Shown here: one piece after another, positions 1 to 7,267 of the stretch
Numbering within the stretch: the first letter of the stretch is position 1
How the letters are laid out: each line of letters opens with the position of its first letter
NCBI RefSeq assembly: GCF_028617075.1
Contig: NZ_JAQKGV010000006.1
Coordinates: 62,001 to 126,000 of the forward strand
Origin: Rubrobacter calidifluminis
GTDB taxonomy: Bacteria; Actinomycetota; Rubrobacteria; Rubrobacterales; Rubrobacteraceae
Direction: 5' to 3'
Length of the DNA stretch: 64,000 nt
Made by a program: the position numbers and the translations under genes
Notes under the pieces: generated by a model
Databases searched by the model: none
What the model saw: only the letters and a program-made list of their open reading frames with translations
Told to the model about the DNA's origin: nothing

Positions 1-153
1 CGAGCCGAGGTAGAGCGAGAGGTAGGCGGGGAGCATCGCGAACCCGCAGGGGGTCACGGCGGCGACCATCCCGGCGGCGAAGGCGAGACCGAACGGCAGG
101 GCGCCGCCGATCCCCGAGAACCAGTTGGCCACAAGCGACTGCAGCCCGCTCAC
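1..153 (-). CDS. CcdA-like cytochrome c biogenesis/thiol transporter (N-terminal part only)
   Basis: The first 51 codons are present; the rest lies outside the window. The GTG start overlaps the stop of the thioredoxin-like gene as GTGA (150-153), so the two are translationally coupled. The visible peptide has a short amphipathic N-terminus followed by a membrane segment with TPCGFAMLPAYLSLYLG, the conserved first-helix motif of the CcdA/DsbD-beta family; its cysteine carries electrons across the membrane. CcdA passes reductant from cytoplasmic thioredoxin to extracytoplasmic partners, so the neighbouring TlpA-like lipoprotein is the natural partner. Location downstream of mer genes suggests use in periplasm-side thiol redox during mercury exposure (inference). 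Confidence 0.8.
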   Translation of the reverse strand, partial: MSGLQSLVANWFSGIGGALPFGLAFAAGMVAAVTPCGFAMLPAYLSLYLGS

Positions 154-713
154 AGACCCTCCTTCTCGAGCACCTGCTCCAGCTTGCTCTTCGGGGTGGG
201 GGCGGCGTCGCGGTAGACGATCTTACCCTTGCGGTCGATGATGATCGTGGTGTCGAGGGAGCTCACCCCGAGCCGGTGGGCGACCTTACCGCTCCTGTCC
301 ACCGCCCAGGGCAGCGGCCTTATGTTCCCGGCCCGGCGGAAGGCGGCTATAGTCTTCGCGTCGTCCCTGGGGTCGACCGAGATGATGAGGAGGTCGAGTC
401 CCTTCTTGTGGTAGCGGGGGTAGAGTTCGGACCAGGCCTTGCTCTCGGGGATGCACGAACCGCACCAGCCGGCCATGAAGTACAGCGCGACGACCCTGCC
501 CTGCTCCTTCGAGAGTTCGAAGGTCTTGCCGTCCAGGGTCTTTATGCTGAAGTTCGGGGCCTGCCTGCCGGGGGCGGCTTGCGCGGCAGCCGATGCCGGG
601 GGGGCGCTCCGCGGGGCCGGGGCGCCGCCGCTCGCCTGCGCGCCGCAGCCTGCGAGCGTGAGCACGAGGAGCACCAGCCCGGCTGCAAGGAGGGTGCTGC
701 GTCCCATTCTCAC
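150..713 (-). CDS. TlpA/ResA-like thioredoxin-fold lipoprotein
   Basis: 187 aa. Signal peptide of about 20 hydrophobic residues ending in a lipobox (LTLAGC, Cys23), then a Ser/Ala/Pro-rich linker to about residue 50, then a redoxin/thioredoxin fold with the active site GWCGSC (Cys84, Cys87) and the later ILDR-type strand. Such proteins are membrane-tethered, outward-facing disulfide reductants or oxidants fed by CcdA, whose gene follows with a 4-bp overlap. Upstream it overlaps the MerE-like gene (710-713). The sequence cannot tell whether it serves cytochrome maturation or protection of extracytoplasmic thiols from Hg; the operon position favours the second. Confidence 0.85.
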   Translation of the reverse strand: MRMGRSTLLAAGLVLLVLTLAGCGAQASGGAPAPRSAPPASAAAQAAPGRQAPNFSIKTLDGKTFELSKEQGRVVALYFMAGWCGSCIPESKAWSELYPRYHKKGLDLLIISVDPRDDAKTIAAFRRAGNIRPLPWAVDRSGKVAHRLGVSSLDTTIIIDRKGKIVYRDAAPTPKSKLEQVLEKEGL

Positions 714-1033
714 CGCTTCCCGCTCTCCTTAGCGGCGAGGGCGGGATCCTCCCGGCCGTTTATCGGTTGTGCCGGTCGCCGGACCGGACGGCGGCACGCT
801 TCCGTACGCCCCTGCTCCTTCTTGCGTCCCGCGAGGTAGAGGCCCACGGCGAGCGCGGCGACGAAGTACGCGCTCGCCCCGGCGACGACGAGTCCCGTAT
901 GGGCCGCGAGCGCCGCTCCCAGCGCGGTGCCGCCGAGCAGCCCGATCAGGATCGGGAGGGTGATGGCCAGGTGGCAGGGGCAGACGACGATCGCGCTCGC
1001 CGCCAGCACGTAGCCCACGATCTTCCGCTTCAT
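710..1033 (-). CDS. MerE-like mercury transport membrane protein
   Basis: 107 aa from the ATG at 1033, which overlaps the regulator stop as ATGA. Two predicted membrane helices (about residues 7-35 and 45-68) with the motif VVCPCHLAITLPIL (CPCH at 18-21). MerE of Tn21/Tn501 has the same TCPCHLPIL motif in its first helix, where the cysteine pair handles Hg(II) or organomercurials. The C-terminal 35 residues are Arg/Lys-rich and cytoplasmic, longer than the 78-residue enterobacterial MerE. No MerT or MerP is present, so this is the likely uptake component. A longer in-frame reading to 1216 is a shadow over the regulator gene. Confidence 0.75.
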   Translation of the reverse strand: MKRKIVGYVLAASAIVVCPCHLAITLPILIGLLGGTALGAALAAHTGLVVAGASAYFVAALAVGLYLAGRKKEQGRTEACRRPVRRPAQPINGREDPALAAKESGKR

Positions 1034-1365
1034 CGGCCCCGCTCCCCGGTCCAGGTGCACTCGCCGGTGATCTCGCACGCCTCGACGTGCTCGCGGTTGT
1101 CCGCGAGAAGCTCCTCGCTGAGCCTGAGGATCTCGAGCACCCGCTCGTCGGATATCGCGTAGTAGGCCCGCCTCCCCTCGCGCCGCGCCCGCACGTAGCC
1201 GCACCACGAAAGGCACTGCAGGTGTACCGAGACCCGCGGCTGGGTCGCCCCGACGGCCTCGACGATCTCCGAGACGCTCGCCTCGCCGCGGCGTGCCAGG
1301 TACGCGAGAATCGACATCCTCGTCGGGTCGGCGAAGCCGTCGAAGAGCTTGGCTGCGACCTTCAT
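1030..1365 (-). CDS. ArsR/SmtB-family metal-sensing repressor of the mer genes
   Basis: 111 aa from the ATG at 1365, which has AAGGAGAG at good spacing; upstream in-frame codons to 1503 overlap the end of merB and lack a site. Winged helix-turn-helix with FADPTRMSIL start and SVHLQCLSWCGYV recognition helix. The Cys51-x3-Cys55 pair in that helix plus C-terminal Cys97 and Cys103 match the CmtR arrangement of Mycobacterium (recognition-helix Cys pair plus C-terminal Cys), a thiol-coordinating Cd/Pb sensor. Actinobacterial mer operons are known to use an ArsR-type MerR. It probably represses the two promoters carrying the 16-bp palindromes at 3678-3712 and 5119-5134 and releases them when Hg binds. 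Confidence 0.85.
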   Translation of the reverse strand: MKVAAKLFDGFADPTRMSILAYLARRGEASVSEIVEAVGATQPRVSVHLQCLSWCGYVRARREGRRAYYAISDERVLEILRLSEELLADNREHVEACEITGECTWTGERGR

Positions 1366-1453
1366 GTCCGGGCTCTCCTTCCCGATTCTGGCCCCCGCGA
1401 GCGGCGGGCTCTCCTCTATTCTCTCTTCCGGCACTTCGTCTCCACCTCCTCTT

Positions 1454-1999
1454 CTAGCAGCACGCCCCCTCGCCGGACCAGTCCCGGGCGAGGGCGAACG
1501 CATCCTCCAGCGTCAGGGCGAGCGTGATCGCCTCGGGCTCCTTCTCCTTCGCCCACCGTTCATAATCCTCGAGCGAGCGGAAGGCGTTCAGGTACGGGCA
1601 GAGCACCTCCTGGACCGGCCCGGCTCCTCTCCTCGCCACGCCGAAGGAGACGACCGCGCTTTCGGGGTTCGCCTCGACGCCGTCCCCGGTGACGAACGCG
1701 GTGACCTCACCGCCCGCCGGGCTCTGCGAGCGGACCTCGACCGGCTCGCCGCGCAGCGCGAACGGGAGCATCAGCGCGTCCATGAAGCAGTGGGTGTGGA
1801 GGGTCTCGCCGGGCAGGCGCGTCTCGTGGCGGGTCTTCTCCTGCGAGACGAGATCCTCCACCCGCGGGACCGCAAGCTCGCGGGCGAAGGCGCCGCTCAG
1901 GTCGCCGGGCGTCTCGAGCTCCGCGAGATGCGGGAGCCCGAAGACCTCCCGCAACCGCTCCCGCATCTCCTCCGGCAGCCTTGTATCTTCGTAGCCCAT
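1454..1999 (-). CDS. merB: organomercurial lyase MerB
   Basis: 181 aa. Cleaves the C-Hg bond of organomercurials to give Hg(II) for MerA. The catalytic triad of the family is visible: Cys71 and Asp74 in [13 protein letters not shown] (equivalent to Cys96 and Asp99 of R831b MerB) and Cys134 in [10 protein letters not shown] (equivalent to Cys159). Slightly shorter than the 212-aa plasmid enzyme, missing part of the N-terminal helix region. It ends in an extra Cys-Cys pair (180-181) that could hand Hg on. It starts 14 bp after the merA stop in the same operon. Confidence 0.93.
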   Translation of the reverse strand: MGYEDTRLPEEMRERLREVFGLPHLAELETPGDLSGAFARELAVPRVEDLVSQEKTRHETRLPGETLHTHCFMDALMLPFALRGEPVEVRSQSPAGGEVTAFVTGDGVEANPESAVVSFGVARRGAGPVQEVLCPYLNAFRSLEDYERWAKEKEPEAITLALTLEDAFALARDWSGEGACC

Positions 2000-2013
2000 C
2001 GTTCTCCTTCTTC

Positions 2014-3660
2014 CTATGCCGCGCAGCAGGAGAGCTTCGAGACGTCGCGCCCGAAGGACTGGGCGGCGAGCTTTATTCCCTCGGACATCGTCAGGTACGG
2101 CGCCCAGGTGTCGGCGAGGTCCTGCACGGTGAGGCCGAACTTTACCGCGTACACCCCCGCAAGGATGATCTCCCCGGCGTTCTCGCCGACGGCGTGCGCC
2201 CCTAAGACCTTCCCGCTCTCCTTCTCGGCGACGAGCTTGACCATCCCGCGGGTGTCGAGGTTGACGATGGCCCGGGGGACGTTCTCCAGGTCCAGCATCC
2301 GGCACTCGCACGCGTATCCTTCCTCGTGCGCCTGGGCGTCGGTGAGGCCGACGGCGGCGATGTTCGGCGTGGTAAACGTGACCCGCGGCAGTGCTGCGTA
2401 GTCCATCGCGCGTCCGGCGCCGAGGAGGGCGTTCCCGGCGGCGAGGGTGCCCTGCGCGGCGGCGACGTAGACGAACTGCGGGGCCCCGGTTACGTCCCCC
2501 GCCGCGAAGACCCTGGGGTTGGTCGTCCGGAGCTCGTCGTCCAGCACCAGGGCGCCGCGTTCGTCGCGCTCTATCCCGGCCTTCTCCAGCCCGAGCCCGT
2601 CGAGCACCGGGCGGCGGCCGGTGGCGACCAGGATCTCGGAGGCCGCGATCTTTCGCTCCTCGCCGCCCGAGGAGGCGATCACCAGCCTGTTGTTTTCGCC
2701 GCCCTCGACGCGCTCGACCCGCGCGGAGGTGATGACCTCCACGCCCTGCTCCCGCAGGACCTCCTCGATCCAGCGCGAGACCTCCGGCTCCTCGCCGGGG
2801 GCGAGCCGGTCGAGCATCTCCACGATGGTGACCCGGCTCCCGAGGTCGGCGAAGAGCTGGCCCATCTCGAGCCCGATGTAGTTGCCGCCGATGACGACGA
2901 GCGACCCGGGGAGCTCATCGAGCTCCATCGCGCCCTCGTAGGTGAGGTAGCCGGCCTCCTCGAGACCCTCTATCCGGGGAACCCACGGCCTGGCCCCCGT
3001 CGAGATCAGGTAACTCTGCGCCGTGATCCTTCGGCCCCCGACCTCGATGGCCTCCGGCGAGACGAAGCGGGCCTCTCCGCGGACGATCTCGAACCCGTAC
3101 TCCGCGGCGAGATCCTCGTACTTCTCCCTGCGCAGCTTCGAGACCACCTCCGACTTCATCCCGACGAGCGCCCCGAAGTCCACCGCCCCGGCCGTGGTCT
3201 CGACGCCCCGGAACGGGTTGCTCCCCGCCCGATGGTAAGCCTCCGCCGCCGCGAGCAGGTTCTTGGAGGGGATGCACCCGACGTTCACGCACGTCCCCCC
3301 GACAGTCCCGCGCTCGACCATCGCGACGCGCGCCCCCTCGTCCGAGGCCCGGATCGCCGCCGCGAACGCCGCGCTGCCCGAGCCGATCACGGCCAGATCG
3401 TAGTCGTAACCGCCACCTCCGGTCTCCACCCGGACCCGGCGCTCCCGGACGTCCTCCAGCGAACGGGGCTCGTAGCCGGCCTCCCGGACGGCTCCCCGCA
3501 GCCCTTCCTCGTCCACCCCCTCCGGATCCTCGAAGACCGCCTCGCCCCGGCGGAAGTCCGCCGAAACCTCGCGCGCCCCGGCGCCCTCCAGCGCCCGACT
3601 CACCGCAACCTCGCAGTGGGAGCACGTCATGCCACCGATCTTCATCCGCCTCCGGCTCAT
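2014..3660 (-). CDS. merA: mercuric reductase MerA
   Basis: 548 aa. NADPH-dependent flavoenzyme reducing Hg(II) to Hg(0) in the cytoplasm. N-terminal heavy-metal-associated domain with GMTCSHC (Cys13, Cys16), FAD-binding [11 protein letters not shown], redox-active [13 protein letters not shown] (Cys124, Cys129), NAD(P)-binding GGNYIGLE, and the C-terminal Cys-Cys pair (LSCCAA) that distinguishes MerA from lipoamide dehydrogenase. The ATG at 3660 is preceded by GGAGGTGG; a TTG at 3687 lies inside the operator and is less likely. First gene of the operon merA-merB-arsR-merE-tlpA-ccdA. Confidence 0.96.
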   Translation of the reverse strand: MSRRRMKIGGMTCSHCEVAVSRALEGAGAREVSADFRRGEAVFEDPEGVDEEGLRGAVREAGYEPRSLEDVRERRVRVETGGGGYDYDLAVIGSGSAAFAAAIRASDEGARVAMVERGTVGGTCVNVGCIPSKNLLAAAEAYHRAGSNPFRGVETTAGAVDFGALVGMKSEVVSKLRREKYEDLAAEYGFEIVRGEARFVSPEAIEVGGRRITAQSYLISTGARPWVPRIEGLEEAGYLTYEGAMELDELPGSLVVIGGNYIGLEMGQLFADLGSRVTIVEMLDRLAPGEEPEVSRWIEEVLREQGVEVITSARVERVEGGENNRLVIASSGGEERKIAASEILVATGRRPVLDGLGLEKAGIERDERGALVLDDELRTTNPRVFAAGDVTGAPQFVYVAAAQGTLAAGNALLGAGRAMDYAALPRVTFTTPNIAAVGLTDAQAHEEGYACECRMLDLENVPRAIVNLDTRGMVKLVAEKESGKVLGAHAVGENAGEIILAGVYAVKFGLTVQDLADTWAPYLTMSEGIKLAAQSFGRDVSKLSCCAA

Positions 3661-3677
3661 CGATCCACCTCCATTAA

Positions 3678-3719
3678 ATTCGCTCAAGCAAATAATATTC
3701 GAATGGGCAAATCTTTCAG
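3678..3719 (-). promoter_or_regulatory. merA promoter with two tandem operator half-palindromes
   Basis: Minus strand: -35 CTGAAA (3719-3714), 16 bp, -10 TATTAT (3697-3692). Two related 16-bp sites, ATTTGCCCATTCGAAT (3712-3697) and ATTTGCTTGAGCGAAT (3693-3678), lie between -35 and -10 and across the start of transcription. Both share ATTtGC...CGAAT/GCGAAT ends with the perfect palindrome upstream of the second reductase (5119-5134). Placement is that of a steric repressor, as expected for an ArsR-type regulator. Confidence 0.7.
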
Positions 3720-3750
3720 TGGGAGGGGAGCCACTATCCGACGGGGCGCT

Positions 3751-5097
3751 CTAGAGCTCCAGCTTCTCCAGGGCCTCGAGGTACGCCTCGGAGTAGGTCG
3801 GGAACTGGGCCACCGAATCGAGGAGCTTCTCGATGGGGATCTCCGCCCGGATCGCGAGTGCGGCCTCGTGGATCCACTCACCCGCCAAAGGCGCGACGGC
3901 CCACGCCCCGACGAGCACCCCGCGCTCCCTGTCGGCGACGAGCGAGAGCGTGCCGCGGGGATTCTCCTCGTAGGTGTAGGGGCGGGCGATGGACTCCGCG
4001 AGGTCTATGCTGGCGACGGCGGCGTCGATGCCCCTCTCGCGGGCCTGATCGGCGGTGAGGCCGCAGGCGGCGATCTCCGGCTCGGAGAAGACCACACGGG
4101 GGATGCCCCGGTAGTCCGCCCGCCGCTCTCTGCCAAGGATGTTGTCCGCGACGACGCGGCCCTGGTACTTGGCGACGTGGGTGAAGAGCGCCACCCCCGT
4201 CACGTCCCCCAGGGCCCACACCCCCTCGGCGAGCCGGCAGCGATCGTCTATCGGGAGCCTTCCGCCCTGGAGCTCGATCCCGACGTTCTCCAGGCCTATC
4301 CCCTCCGTGCGCGGGGTGCGCCCGGCGGCGATCACGACCACGTCCGCCTCCACCTGCGTCCCGTCGTCGAGCTCGATGGTCGCCGCCTCCCCGTTTCTCC
4401 GGGCACGGACCGCTTTCCGGCCCGTGAGCACCCGCACGCCCTCCTCCTCGAGGTAGCGCCGGGCGAGCTCGCCGACCTGAGGGTCCTCGCGGTTTATCAG
4501 GTGGTCCGCCGACTGGACGATCGTCACCTCCGAGCCGAAGCGGGTGAGCCACTGGGCGGCCTCTATGCCGTTGGGACCCCCGCCGACGATGAGGGCGCGT
4601 CCGGGGACCTCGCGGCTCGTCGTCACCTCGCGGTTGGTCCAGACGGTGACATCATCGAGACCTTCGATGGGGGGGATGTTGGGGGAGGAGCCGGTCGCGA
4701 CGATGATGTGCCCGGCCTCGATGGTTTCACCGTTCACCTCCACCCGTCCGGGTCCGGCGATGCGTCCCTCGCCCTTGAAGACCCGCGCACCCTTCTCTTC
4801 GTAGCCCTCGACCTGCGCGGCGTCGTCGAGGTGGCGGATCATGTAGTCCCGGTAGTCGAAGACCTCTTCGAGCGTCAGCGCGGGGGTGCCCGTCCCGAAG
4901 GCCCGCCGCGCCTCGTTTCTCACCTCCGGCGGCCTGAGGAGCGTCTTCGAGGGGATGCACGCCCAGTAGGCACACTCGCCCCCGATGAGCTCGCGCTCCA
5001 CCACGGCGACCCTCTTGCCGCTCGAGATCAAACGACCCGCCGCCACCTCGCCACCGGGACCCATCCCGATCACCACGACATCGAACCTCTCCGCCAT
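3751..5097 (-). CDS. mercuric-reductase-like / dihydrolipoamide dehydrogenase-family flavoprotein
   Basis: 448 aa pyridine nucleotide-disulfide oxidoreductase class I: FAD-binding GMGPGGEVAAGRL, redox pair GGECAYWACIPSK (Cys42, Cys47), second Rossmann IVGGGPNGIEAA, and a dimerisation domain. It lacks both the N-terminal metal-binding domain and the C-terminal Cys-Cys pair of MerA, so Hg(II) reduction is not assured. Its promoter carries the same operator as merA, which ties it to metal stress. The adjacent divergent dehydrogenase operon has no E3 gene, so service as E3 is an alternative, although the CAYWAC site differs from the CLNVGC of standard E3. The ATG at 5097 has GGAGGAAG upstream. 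Confidence 0.8.
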   Translation of the reverse strand: MAERFDVVVIGMGPGGEVAAGRLISSGKRVAVVERELIGGECAYWACIPSKTLLRPPEVRNEARRAFGTGTPALTLEEVFDYRDYMIRHLDDAAQVEGYEEKGARVFKGEGRIAGPGRVEVNGETIEAGHIIVATGSSPNIPPIEGLDDVTVWTNREVTTSREVPGRALIVGGGPNGIEAAQWLTRFGSEVTIVQSADHLINREDPQVGELARRYLEEEGVRVLTGRKAVRARRNGEAATIELDDGTQVEADVVVIAAGRTPRTEGIGLENVGIELQGGRLPIDDRCRLAEGVWALGDVTGVALFTHVAKYQGRVVADNILGRERRADYRGIPRVVFSEPEIAACGLTADQARERGIDAAVASIDLAESIARPYTYEENPRGTLSLVADRERGVLVGAWAVAPLAGEWIHEAALAIRAEIPIEKLLDSVAQFPTYSEAYLEALEKLEL

Positions 5098-5117
5098 CCG
5101 CGCTTCCTCCCAAAATT

Positions 5118-5164
5118 GATTCGCTTATGCGAATCGATCTTACAAGTTACGCCCGATATTTCAA
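5118..5164 (-). promoter_or_regulatory. promoter and palindromic operator of the second reductase
   Basis: Minus strand: -35 TTGAAA (5164-5159), 16 bp, -10 TAAGAT (5142-5137), then immediately the palindrome GATTCGCATAAGCGAATC (5135-5118) covering the expected transcription start. It is the best-formed copy of the element seen twice in the merA promoter. An ArsR-family repressor encoded in the merA operon is the likely ligand. Confidence 0.7.
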
Positions 5165-5259
5165 GGAGGGGGAGAGGGCCGGGTGCTCCGGGGCTCTGGT
5201 AGAATCGGAAAAGGGCATCCTGTCCCGCTTGTGTTCAGCGAGAGGTCGAGGCAGGAGGA

Positions 5260-6264
5260 GTGGATGTGGAGAAGACCCGCACCAGGCACGAGGCGCTAGG
5301 TCTCGACGAGGGTGACCTAATCAGGATGTACCGTGCCATGCTCTTGGCGCGGCGGACGGACGAGCGCATGTGGATCCTGAACCGTCAGGGCAGGGCGGCT
5401 TTCGTGATCTCCTGCCAGGGGCATGAAGCCGCGCAGGTAGGGGCGGCGTACAACCTGCGGCCCGGGTACGACTACCTGTATCCGTACTATCGGGATTTTG
5501 CGATGACCACCGTGCTCGGGCAGAGCGCGCGCGACCATCTTCTCAGCCTGCTCGGGAAGAAGGAGGATCCCAACAGTGCGGGTCGGCAGATGCCGGGTCA
5601 CTTCTCCAGCCGCGAGCTGAGGATCGTCACCGCCTCGGCGCCGGTCGGGGTGCAGTATCCGCAGGCGGTCGGGAGTGCCCTGGCGTTCAGGCTGCGCGGG
5701 GAGGACGGTGTGGTGCTCGTCTCCGGCGGCGAGGGGTCGACCAGCGAGGGCGACTGGCATGAGGCGATGAACTTCGCCGGGGTGAGGAAGCTCCCGGTCG
5801 TCTTCCTGGTGCAGAACAACGCCTATGCCATCTCGGTGCCCGAGGAGCTGCAGGTCGCGGGTTCGATCGCGAAGCGCGCCGAAGGGTACGGCTTCCCCGG
5901 CGTGGCGGTGGACGGCAACGACGTGCTCGCCGTCTACGAGGTCGCAAAGGAGGCCTTCGGGCGGGCGCGGCGGGGCGAGGGGCCGACTTTGATCGAGGCG
6001 AAGACCTACCGCCTGACCGCCCACTCCTCCGACGACGACGACCGGCGCTACCGCGAGCGCGAGGAGATCGAAGAGTGGCGGCAGAAGGATCCGATCCTCC
6101 GCTTCGAGCGCTATCTCTTCGAGGTCGGGTTGCTCGACGAGGAGAAGAAGGAGGAGATCTCCGCGCAGATCAAAGCGGAGATCGACGAGGCGGTAGAGTA
6201 CGCCGAGGCCGCGCCCTTCGCCGGGCCGGAGGAGGCGCTCGAGCGCGTCTACGCGGAGGCCTGA
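5260..6264 (+). CDS. 2-oxoacid dehydrogenase E1 alpha (branched-chain type)
   Basis: 334 aa. Thiamine-diphosphate-dependent decarboxylase subunit of a branched-chain 2-oxoacid (or acetoin/pyruvate-like) dehydrogenase complex. The ThDP motif runs from GGEGSTSEGDW (about 156-166, GEG in place of the usual GDG) to VQNNAYAIS (Asn186-Asn187); the SSDDDDRRYR loop is the usual phosphorylation-loop region. GTG start at 5260; a second GTG at 5266 has better spacing from AGGAGGAG and may be the real one. Stop is 4 bp before E1 beta. Leucine dehydrogenase at 29940-31046 could supply its substrates. Confidence 0.92.
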   Translation: MDVEKTRTRHEALGLDEGDLIRMYRAMLLARRTDERMWILNRQGRAAFVISCQGHEAAQVGAAYNLRPGYDYLYPYYRDFAMTTVLGQSARDHLLSLLGKKEDPNSAGRQMPGHFSSRELRIVTASAPVGVQYPQAVGSALAFRLRGEDGVVLVSGGEGSTSEGDWHEAMNFAGVRKLPVVFLVQNNAYAISVPEELQVAGSIAKRAEGYGFPGVAVDGNDVLAVYEVAKEAFGRARRGEGPTLIEAKTYRLTAHSSDDDDRRYREREEIEEWRQKDPILRFERYLFEVGLLDEEKKEEISAQIKAEIDEAVEYAEAAPFAGPEEALERVYAEA

Positions 6265-6268
6265 GGAG

Positions 6269-7255
6269 ATGGCCGTCAGGAACCTGCTGCAGGCCATCCA
6301 CGACGCCCTCGAGGAGGAGATGCGCGCCGACGAGACCGTCATGATCCTGGGCGAGGACGTGGGGAGGGCCGGGGGGGTCTTCCGGGTGACCGAAGGGCTG
6401 CAGGAGGAGTTCGGCCCCGACAGGGCGCTCGACACCCCGCTCGCCGAGAGCCTCATCGTCGGATCCGCGATAGGGCTCTCGGTCAACGGGATGCGGCCGG
6501 TCGCCGAGATACAGTTCGCGGACTTCATCCCGCCGGCCTTCGATCAGATCGTCTCCGAGGCCGCCCGCTTCTACTACCGCTCCAACGGGGCGTGGAACGT
6601 GCCGATCACGATCCGCGCTCCCTACGGCGTGGTGCCCGGCGGGGCGCTCTACCACTCCCAGTCCGTGGAGGCGTACTTCTGCAACACCCCCGGTCTCAAG
6701 GTCGTCGCCCCGACCTTCCCGAAGGAGGCCAAGGGGCTTTTGAAGAGTGCGATCCGGGACCCCAATCCCGTGCTTTTCTTCGAGCACAAGCGCTGTTACC
6801 GGCTGCTCAAGGAGGACGTTCCCGAGGAGGACTACACCGTCCCGATCGGGGAGGCGAAGATACACCGGGAGGGTGAGGACATCACCGTCGTCGCCTACGG
6901 GCTGGTGCTCCACACCGCGCTCGAGGTCGCGAAGAAGCTCTCCGGGGAGCACGGCATCGAGGCCGAGGTCGTGGAGCCCCTGACCCTCTACCCGCTGGAC
7001 AGGGAGACGATCCTTGACTCGGCGCGCAAGACCGGGAAGTTCCTCGCGATCTCCGAGGCCAACATCACCGGCTCGGTGACGGCGGAGATGGCCGCGCTCG
7101 TGGCACGCGAGGCTTTCGAGTGGCTGGACGCGCCGGTGATGCGCCTCGGGGCGCCGGACATACCCGCCGCCGCCTTCGCGCGGCCGATGATGGACGCCTT
7201 CGTGCCCGATGCCGCGCTGATAGAGTCGGCCATGCTCGAGCTGGCCCGCTACTAG
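6269..7255 (+). CDS. 2-oxoacid dehydrogenase E1 beta
   Basis: 328 aa, full length for the family. Transketolase-type pyrimidine-binding domain (EDVGRAGGVFRVTEGL, then DTPLAE and GMRPVAEIQFADF) followed by the C-terminal domain (about 200-328) with GLVLHTALEVAKKL. It forms the alpha2beta2 E1 with the preceding product. ATG start 4 bp after the E1 alpha stop, and the E2 gene follows 12 bp later, so the three are one operon. Confidence 0.93.
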   Translation: MAVRNLLQAIHDALEEEMRADETVMILGEDVGRAGGVFRVTEGLQEEFGPDRALDTPLAESLIVGSAIGLSVNGMRPVAEIQFADFIPPAFDQIVSEAARFYYRSNGAWNVPITIRAPYGVVPGGALYHSQSVEAYFCNTPGLKVVAPTFPKEAKGLLKSAIRDPNPVLFFEHKRCYRLLKEDVPEEDYTVPIGEAKIHREGEDITVVAYGLVLHTALEVAKKLSGEHGIEAEVVEPLTLYPLDRETILDSARKTGKFLAISEANITGSVTAEMAALVAREAFEWLDAPVMRLGAPDIPAAAFARPMMDAFVPDAALIESAMLELARY

Positions 7256-7267
7256 GGAGGGGGAGAG

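Noticed and set aside
3661-3687. TTG start of merA at 3687
   Set aside because: It falls inside operator site 1; ATG 3660 has a proper ribosome binding site and starts the metal-binding domain correctly.
2326-5202. 958-codon plus-strand open frame across merA and the second reductase
   Set aside because: It is antisense to two well-supported flavoenzyme genes; composition is Arg/Pro/Gly/His-rich with no domains, a common artefact of high-GC DNA.
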